Below, one piece after another: positions 17,883 through 23,545 of a stretch of DNA of 23,545 bases. The stretch is from Parastagonospora avenae f. sp. tritici 18332-5 (taxonomy: Eukaryota > Ascomycota > Dothideomycetes > Pleosporales > Phaeosphaeriaceae), in the NCBI GenBank assembly GCA_022559985.1, contig JAFJTR010000169.1, positions 1 through 23,545 of the forward strand, read 5' to 3'. Position numbers and translations under genes: made by a program. Each line of letters starts with the position of its first letter. Position 1 is the stretch's first letter. The notes below the pieces were generated by a model, which saw only the letters and a list, made by a program, of their open reading frames with translations, was not told where the DNA came from and did no database searches.

Positions 17883-18907
17883 TGAATGGAGCTTCCGGCA
17901 GCTGTCCAGTTAGCGAGAGTATACTTGTACGAGGACCTGGCACGATGGTTGTATCTTGCGCCAGTGCGGGGTAGAGGAAGAGCTTGGTCGAAAGGCAAGT
18001 AACGTGTGACGTTGAGAATTTGAGCTGCATGCTACGTGCGGCAAGACACAGTCGCATTTGCCGCTATTTTTCTCGGAATTGCCCCACAGACTTGGTCTTT
18101 CACTCATAGCGCCATGATCGCTCTGGAAGACCTTTCCCGTAGCCTGGATTCACTCATGTCCTTCTTAAGCAGGGCGTTCTGATTTAGTTCTCTGGATGAT
18201 TGAACGTAGGTATGGCATGGGTACCACAGTAGACATTCAGCCTTGACAAAATGACCTACCGCATGGCGAAGTGGTACTAGATCAGTGCATGTCTAGGTAG
18301 TAGTTGTCGCAATGCTGAAGCCCTATGATCCTCAGTCACATTTCTATCGGAAACGCTTCACCTACAACAGACGTACATCACAGTACAATAGTGGCGAAGA
18401 ACCATTATACCAGTCAAGTGTCAAAAGGTATGAGAATCCGCCAACCTGTCTGCCATCTAAACCCCTGGAACGATTTACTGCGCCTTGATACAGAGAGGCA
18501 GGCATTGCCAGGGTCATGTAGGCAGCTCGCTTATGATTCAGTGCAATACCCACGGGCTAAAACCAGGATATCATGGTGTGGCGCCTTTTCACGTACGCGT
18601 AAACGCACAATCAATTTCGCTCCATAATCCAGACCAGAAAAATACAAGCTCTGGTCTCAGCGTTACGAGATAGATGAGTGACTTGTTTTCGTCAAGGTTA
18701 CCCGTGAAGTAGTGCAGCAGTCATTTATTTTTGGGTGAGTGCTGACTGCTTCAATATCACTAGATCTAATAGCTGCAATACACCGCGCGAAGATTCAGAC
18801 AGCCAAGCAAATTATCGACAGCTTTCTCGCTCAGGTTTGAGTCCTACACAGGAGATCAGCACACCTCAATGACTCCATCACAAGTTTTGTCCGCACCTCT
18901 TATCTTG
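17883..18907. other. 1-kb region without a supportable gene
   Basis: I see no convincing coding region, repeat or RNA. On the minus strand just upstream of 17882 there is an acceptor-like context (ACTAATGACGCCCTCTACAG, near 17870-17851), so the three-exon gene might have an additional non-coding 5' exon here; this is only a possibility. Confidence 0.35.
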
Positions 18908-19435
18908 TTATGTCTCATGTTCTTCAGAACGTGCATCCTCCTTGTCGTCCTGGAAATCTCGGCAGAGAGCTATGACCGCATCCTTCAAATTTTCGGGCGT
19001 GATACTACCAGTGGATACGAGCTTAGAAGCCATGGCCTTGGCGGCGAAATGATAGGCGCATAGAGACTTCATACATCCAACACCCTCTGCACAGTCCTTT
19101 TCCACCGCTCGATAATGTAGATTCCATTGAACACGATAAAAATTCTCGGCCTCGAGCTCGGTGTAGTCGCGGAATAGAACAACTTCACCGGCAGCATTTC
19201 TGTAGGCGGAAACCATTTCCCATGGTTGAAGCGCCTTAAGGAAGATGGAGCCGACATAGAGGTTTTGGCGCAGGTAAGTGTCGTCGGTTGTTGGCAACAT
19301 ACTCGGGCGCACATATACGAACTTAGCGGGAAGCATCCACTCGAGCAAGTCGCTTGAGATGTTCTCGTTGAGCCATGCGTCTAGCTCTTCAGGTTTGATA
19401 CTCGTCAGACTTTGGAAAGAAGTCTGGTCCGTCAT
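18908..19435 (-). CDS. Unrecognised 175-residue protein
   Basis: The first ATG in the open frame is at 19435 (MTDQTSFQSLTSIK...), giving 175 residues to the stop at 18908. The frame stays open upstream to about 19549 without an ATG, so an additional 5' exon is conceivable (a donor-like GTACGTAAA lies in that segment). The translation has even, globular composition: DAWLNENISSDLLEWMLPAK, YLRQNLYVGSIFLK, WEMVSAYRNAAGEVVLFRDY and a helical C terminus (AKAMASKL...ENLKDAVIALCRDF) ending in charged residues. No signal peptide, membrane segment or catalytic motif is recognised. It lies 333 bases downstream of the acetyltransferase gene on the same strand. Confidence 0.65.
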   Translation of the reverse strand: MTDQTSFQSLTSIKPEELDAWLNENISSDLLEWMLPAKFVYVRPSMLPTTDDTYLRQNLYVGSIFLKALQPWEMVSAYRNAAGEVVLFRDYTELEAENFYRVQWNLHYRAVEKDCAEGVGCMKSLCAYHFAAKAMASKLVSTGSITPENLKDAVIALCRDFQDDKEDARSEEHET

Positions 19436-19767
19436 TATAGATACTCGTGGAGGACTTGGAGATTGATTAATAGATGTATCAGCTATGGAGTACGCCGATG
19501 TAGGCTTCTGGCTCGCGCTTTTACGTACCACGGCGTCGAGAGTATCCAACTGGTTTCAGGAGATTTACTGGAGGGCGCAGTCGAGAGTTGAGTAGAGAGA
19601 AATTTTGTAAAGGAAGCACTCCCGTAGCTCTTCTTATACGGAGCGGGGCTCTTGAGGTCAGGACCTGATTTCTTTCACTTCCAAGGCTCTCGGTGAATAA
19701 GCACTGTTCCGAGTCACCTGCCCCTTTGCTCCACTATCACTCCACTGCCATCCTGGTATGGCATTTT

Positions 19768-20532
19768 TCAAGCTACGTGTCGCAGTGGACGCCTCATCCA
19801 CCAGTACGCCTGCTTACGCCTAGCCGCAAACCTTTCTGGCACTGGGCACACTAAGCGTATTCCATCGAATCCCTCCGATGCGTATAACTTTTGAGCCTGG
19901 TCCGATCCCTCAACAACAGCCTGAGATCATCGTTCAGCAGCATTTCTTGAAGTTTTGGCCGAGCAACTCACCTCTACGCCCAACTTGTCTGCCTCAGCAA
20001 GGCCCCATCGCACCAACATTCGCCCCGCTCCCATTCTTTGGTAAGCTGGATCGACCATCAACATGTCAAGTGCTGAATGAGTAAGCGAGTAAACACTCAA
20101 GGCGATCAATTTCCACGGTTGAAATCACAACATACCAGCCAGATGAGCTTCAGTCTCTTCAATCAAGCCTTGTCTCGCAATGAAGAACTCTTTGAATACG
20201 CCTTTTGCGAATTCCTTGTCATCTTCAGCCTCCCAGTAGTCGCCGTCGAGCTCAGGCTGTGGAGGCACGGGTCCGCCTTTGTAGATGTTCCATTTCGCCG
20301 CTGCGACTATCGCCCCGCTTCCGATATCCACAAGTTTCAGGAAGATGCCATTTTTGTCTTCATGGACCGATTTCAACAAGCGCTCACTGCCCGCTTTGCG
20401 TCCGGCCGGCGTATCGTGGTGCGGGAATATTGCCTCCATGTACTCATGATCGTGGCCGAATGACAGCGACACAAGTTCAAAAACGCGTGGAATGTCCTTC
20501 TCAGTGCAGCGCTAGATTTCAAAGTTCGGCAT
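19768..20532 (-). pseudogene. GNAT-family N-acetyltransferase with an in-frame TAG near the N terminus
   Basis: Exons from the presumed original ATG are 20532-20136, 20072-19972 and 19920-19768. The introns are 63 nt (GTATGT...TTCAG) and 51 nt (GTGAGT...CTCAG), and both join in phase. Joined exons read HLAALDMLMVDPAYQRMGAG...WGLAEADKLGVEAVVEGSDQAQKLYASEGF. This carries the GNAT acetyl-CoA motif QRMGAG and the typical 'A..LY..EGF' strand, so the fold is complete at the C terminus (about 216 codons overall). The initial segment MPNFEI is followed by TAG at 20514-20512 and then reads on in frame as a normal GNAT beta-1/alpha-1 region (KDIPRVFELVSLSFG). The stop is one C-to-T step from CAG (Gln). 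The next in-frame ATG (in HEYMEAIF) would lose the first strand. It may be a recent pseudogene, a polymorphism, readthrough or a sequence error; substrate unknown. Confidence 0.75.
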
Positions 20533-21309
20533 TGTATCTTAGCTGGGTAGAACACAGTGGGAAGGCATGGGATGAGGATACCGGAGAGAAAGACGTCGTG
20601 ATATATATTCCGTGGCTGGATATCGGAACTCGGAGATCAATGACTAACGGTCATGCATATGTTAGTCCACAGGGTTACATTGCAGTGACTTACAAGTGTA
20701 GTAATCTCACGCTATTTATATGTATGCTGACTGAATCCTTTACCTGAGTGCCAAGTTGTGACCCGTACATAGTGCTTACCACTAGCAGAATTTTGCGCCG
20801 CCGATCAATGATCTACGGATAGGTTATCAACCATGTAGCTAGGGCTCTGAAGTGAACAATTTTACAGATTGCTGCGCTGATACGATATTCGTCCCATCGA
20901 CCTGGTTATTTATTGCGCTACACCACAGTCTACATGCAGTCTTCTCGCACGTTGTGAGTCACGGTGATTTTGACTTTGAATCTTCCATAAGAGTATAAAC
21001 TATGCATCGTGTGAGATACTTTTTTAAATTCTGTGTGACCCCACGTACATTCAATAGCATACGCCAACGTGGAATTATCATAAAAAGGTCTTGTACTTAT
21101 GCAGCTTCAGCTATTGCTACGTACCTATGCCACAGTACCGTGATGATTATTTACAGGGGGACATTTCAACAAGACATTGAAAGCAACAGTTGTTACGCTA
21201 CCTAGTACTGTACTCAGATATCATAGCTTTATACACGAGGCTCTCTCATCAACCAGACATTCCGAATGTCTCTCAAACGCTGCTCGCTCAAGCAGTGCAC
21301 GTACACCCT
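20533..21309. other. Gene-free, fairly AT-rich region
   Basis: This ~780-base region upstream of the acetyltransferase and downstream of the 419-residue gene shows no supportable gene. Short frames at 20205-20747 and 21002-21205 look like chance. No repeat of the window ends is found here. Confidence 0.4.
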
Positions 21310-22569
21310 TTACATATCCAAAAGCTCCTCAACTAACTTCTTACCCTGTTCCTTAGCATCTACACCCTCAGCCTCAAGCCAATCCGTCAAGACTGCGATG
21401 AACCGTTCACAGAGTTCGTTCCGCCCAGCCTTCACACTGTGCAAATTTGCAACTTCATTTCCCCGCTCCATGTGCTTTCGATCGCGCCAGACCCGCGCGG
21501 TGTCGCGGGACTGTATGACATCGCGTACCAGCATTTGGGTATGATGTGAAAACAGGACATTGCCGTTGTGATCGTGTACGAGAGTGGTGTCGCGAACGGG
21601 CGCAAAAACGTGGGCCATGATGTAGCTGTCATAGTCTGGGAACGAGGAGTTCCGAGCGTCGTTGTAGGCTTGTTGTTGGATGGCGAGGAGGGAGTCGTGG
21701 GCGCGGCTGAGGGTCATGGTTCGCCGGACAGGAGGCTTGTCAGAAGCCTTGCGATTGGATTTGGCCTTGCCAGTGACCTTGGAAGTGGCAGATTTCTTGA
21801 TGGGGGGCGCGGGCTCTTCGTCTTCAATGAGAGTGAATCCGTCTCCATCGAAAGCATCTTCTTCCTCGCCGCCGATGGGTATGCGTCCCTTGTTTGCCTC
21901 ACGAAGAAAGTACGCAGCGATCTCAGGGCCGGTCATCGGGTCGTCGTCAGTTTCACCTTCTGCATCGATATCGCCTGGGTCGACTGCAATAATATCCGCA
22001 TCCACTTCTTCGTCCTCTTCATTTGTACTGGAGCCGACGGCTTCGATCTCCGCAGCTGCCCAAGTAGTGGCCATATTCGTGAGGAATGTCGATGCATGCA
22101 CTTTGCTAGTGGTTCCATTCTGCCGCCCATCTTCCCGATCCTTCCGCACTGCGACTATGTACTGGCGCACAGCTTCTGCCTTCCACGTCTTGACTATGCT
22201 GATATCCTCTCCAGCATAGTCGAGGAGATATAGCAGGTCGGCCTTCGACGCTCTCGAATGCCACGTCGACCCGGCCCACTCGCTGTCGAGGCAGGCCACT
22301 GAGCCAGTAAAGCGCGAATGGTGCAGTTTTCCATCCTGATGGATGGCAGGAGATGTCGCAACTCGCTTTTTGCGATGCGCCTTCGCCTGAGGTACTTCAG
22401 GTTCTTCAGGTGCCTTAGATGCATGAGTCTCCTTGAGTGAGCGAAGCATTTTGCGAGCGATACGTATACCATCTGGCATGCATTTCTTTTCTCCGCCAGC
22501 CGGTACCTTCGAGGAGCGGTCTCCCATGTGTTGATCTCCGATGTCTAAAGACCCGGAGTGTTCGGACAT
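21310..22569 (-). CDS. Unrecognised 419-residue protein beside the right inverted repeat
   Basis: A single long exon with ATG at 22569. The N terminus is charged, with a basic cluster AHRKKR (about residues 64-70) resembling a nuclear signal. A globular segment follows at about 85-135 (FTGSVACLDSEWAG, SKADLLYLLDYAGEDISI, WKAEAVRQYIVAVRKD); its Leu/Gly/Lys spacing is loosely SAP-like, which I regard as weak. The middle is acidic (EEDEEVDADIIAVDPGDIDAE), then a Lys/Ser/Pro linker (about 270-300), then a second globular part (AHDSLLAIQQQAYNDAR, VFAPVRDTTLVHDHNGNVLF, RDVIQSRDTARVWRDRKHME). I see no DDE, tyrosine-recombinase or helicase signature. As the last gene before the inverted repeat it is the positional candidate for an element-encoded protein, but nothing in its sequence proves that. 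Confidence 0.75.
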   Translation of the reverse strand: MSEHSGSLDIGDQHMGDRSSKVPAGGEKKCMPDGIRIARKMLRSLKETHASKAPEEPEVPQAKAHRKKRVATSPAIHQDGKLHHSRFTGSVACLDSEWAGSTWHSRASKADLLYLLDYAGEDISIVKTWKAEAVRQYIVAVRKDREDGRQNGTTSKVHASTFLTNMATTWAAAEIEAVGSSTNEEDEEVDADIIAVDPGDIDAEGETDDDPMTGPEIAAYFLREANKGRIPIGGEEEDAFDGDGFTLIEDEEPAPPIKKSATSKVTGKAKSNRKASDKPPVRRTMTLSRAHDSLLAIQQQAYNDARNSSFPDYDSYIMAHVFAPVRDTTLVHDHNGNVLFSHHTQMLVRDVIQSRDTARVWRDRKHMERGNEVANLHSVKAGRNELCERFIAVLTDWLEAEGVDAKEQGKKLVEELLDM

Positions 22570-23375
22570 TGTAGCTCCTAGTTTCGGTGGAGGTAAGATG
22601 TGACTTAAGAAGAGACTGTAGTAATTGGAATGAGTCTTTCTAGTCGAGTTGAATTGATGTGTAGTCGACTAATTTGGTGCAACGAGGAGCGAATGGGGAG
22701 TTGTGGGAGGTTGGAGCAGGGCAATATGTATACCAAGGGCGAGAGCCGCACCCTCCAGAAGTAATTTGAATTGACTTGGGCAGAGTCAGCGCGAGCGGCA
22801 AGGCTGACGTTACATTGTTCATGAGTAATGGCAGATAACTCCAATCTTTCACCGCACTTTGATAACCTGTGTGTAGTCGATACCCAACAGCAGTAGTGCT
22901 GCCTGCAATGATAGCGCTTTGTTAACGTGTATCTTAACTGAAATGTGGTACAATGTTCAACTGCACGCGACCACCAGCAGAATCAACATGATTGTTTCCA
23001 AACACTAAGATCTCAATCCCAATTCTTAGTTCAGGAGGCAGTCCAAGCTATTAGATCTCATTACTCAATATCAGGGAAACAACGTACATATATCTAGAAT
23101 GGGCCAGCTTACTAACACAATGACAGACACAGCACGCAAGTCAAATAACATTTCCTGATATTATCAAAAAAACTTTTTAAGAGTTATGTATGAATGTCAT
23201 GAATGACTGTAGAAAATACAATATCTCGTGGATGACCATGACGGCATATGAATGGTAGTTGGCACCAGGTAGCACAACAATTCGTGCCCGTTCGTAGGCA
23301 CTACGACGAATAAAATGTTAATCGCGATAGCTAAGGCTGTCTATTTCCAATGCCTCTTTATAGATTTCTCCTAGT
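22570..23375. other. AT-rich, gene-free region inside the right inverted repeat
   Basis: About 800 bases with no supportable gene. It includes the upstream flank of the 419-residue gene, and at 23165-23180 an A7-CTTTTT run. Two overlapping short minus-strand frames at 22605-22852 look like chance. Confidence 0.4.
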
Positions 23376-23545
23376 CTGTCACGGTAACGTACTCTGACAC
23401 CCCAGACTACTATACTCGACAGTACCACACTACACGGGTGGCTACTATACTCTAGAGTACTCCACAGTACTGCTCTGCAAAAGGCTCTGATCGTTGGCAA
23501 CCGCAGAACCGCCGATGCGCCTCCTGACCATCTCCGTGTAGGCGT
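23376..23545. repeat. Right ~170-bp terminal inverted repeat
   Basis: Reverse complement of 1-171 from the last base of the window, with six transitions and one missing base. Read from the right edge inward it begins ACGCCTACACGG, against GCGCCTACGCGG at the left edge. It retains the TACT(C/G)T(A/C)GAGTATAGTAG motif pair. Similarity ends at 23376 (CTGTCACGG), inside which the two flanks are unrelated. Confidence 0.93.

Noticed and set aside
21568..22233. A 221-codon plus-strand open frame
   Set aside because: It is antisense to the 419-residue gene, whose composition and ATG start are far more protein-like.
1..23545. A Starship-type giant element
   Set aside because: No captain-type tyrosine recombinase (DUF3435) was seen near either end, and long 170-bp inverted ends are not the usual Starship boundary.
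1..23545. CRISPR array, rRNA operon or retrotransposon
   Set aside because: No short regularly spaced direct repeats, no rRNA sequence, and no reverse transcriptase or LTR pair were found; the genome is eukaryotic.

Overview
The window looks like nuclear DNA of a filamentous ascomycete fungus, most likely a dothideomycete. The reasons are short GT-AG introns (50-112 nt), mostly single-exon or few-exon genes, clear fungal orthologues (RIX7, LSM8, VPS20, a PITH protein), and fungus-typical accessory families (a DUF6604-like protein, an F-box-like 'LPRELR...CRQFYSEA' protein, a DCG1-type racemase). The class assignment is inference; no rRNA or species marker is present.

The most striking feature is at the edges. 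Bases 1-171 and 23376-23545 are near-identical inverted copies: about 96% identical, with six substitutions, all transitions, and one 1-nt indel. They pair from the very first and last base. The whole 23.5 kb is therefore bounded by ~170-bp terminal inverted repeats with internal sub-repeats. I recognise no transposase, tyrosine recombinase (Starship captain) or helicase inside. The block also contains genes that are normally essential and single-copy. It may be an unusually large TIR element with captured genes, or ordinary chromosome flanked by two oppositely oriented copies of a short repeat.

Left accessory part (1-6.6 kb): an intact hydantoinase/dihydropyrimidinase (575-2177) and a same-strand Asp/Glu/hydantoin racemase (2541-3335) form a likely cyclic-ureide (hydantoin/allantoin-type) pair with GATA-type sites upstream. 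They are followed by two decayed genes on the minus strand: a truncated, frameshifted DUF6604-like gene and a frameshifted F-box-like gene.

Conserved core (6.9-12.1 kb): LSM8 (+), PITH protein (-), VPS20 (-) and RIX7 (+). VPS20 and RIX7 share a 292-bp divergent promoter. These act in RNA processing/decay, ESCRT-III sorting and 60S ribosome assembly.

Right part (12.2-22.6 kb): all supported genes are on the minus strand. Two small proteins share the same Cys/His spacing (12228-12533 and 14053-14757) and flank a diverged ~170-bp tandem repeat array. They are followed by a tRNA-like Pol III unit, an unrecognised three-exon gene, an unrecognised single-exon gene, a GNAT acetyltransferase with an in-frame TAG near its N terminus, and an unrecognised 419-residue protein next to the right inverted repeat. 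Long stretches between these (14.8-16.7, 17.9-18.9, 20.5-21.3 and 22.6-23.4 kb) show no supportable gene.
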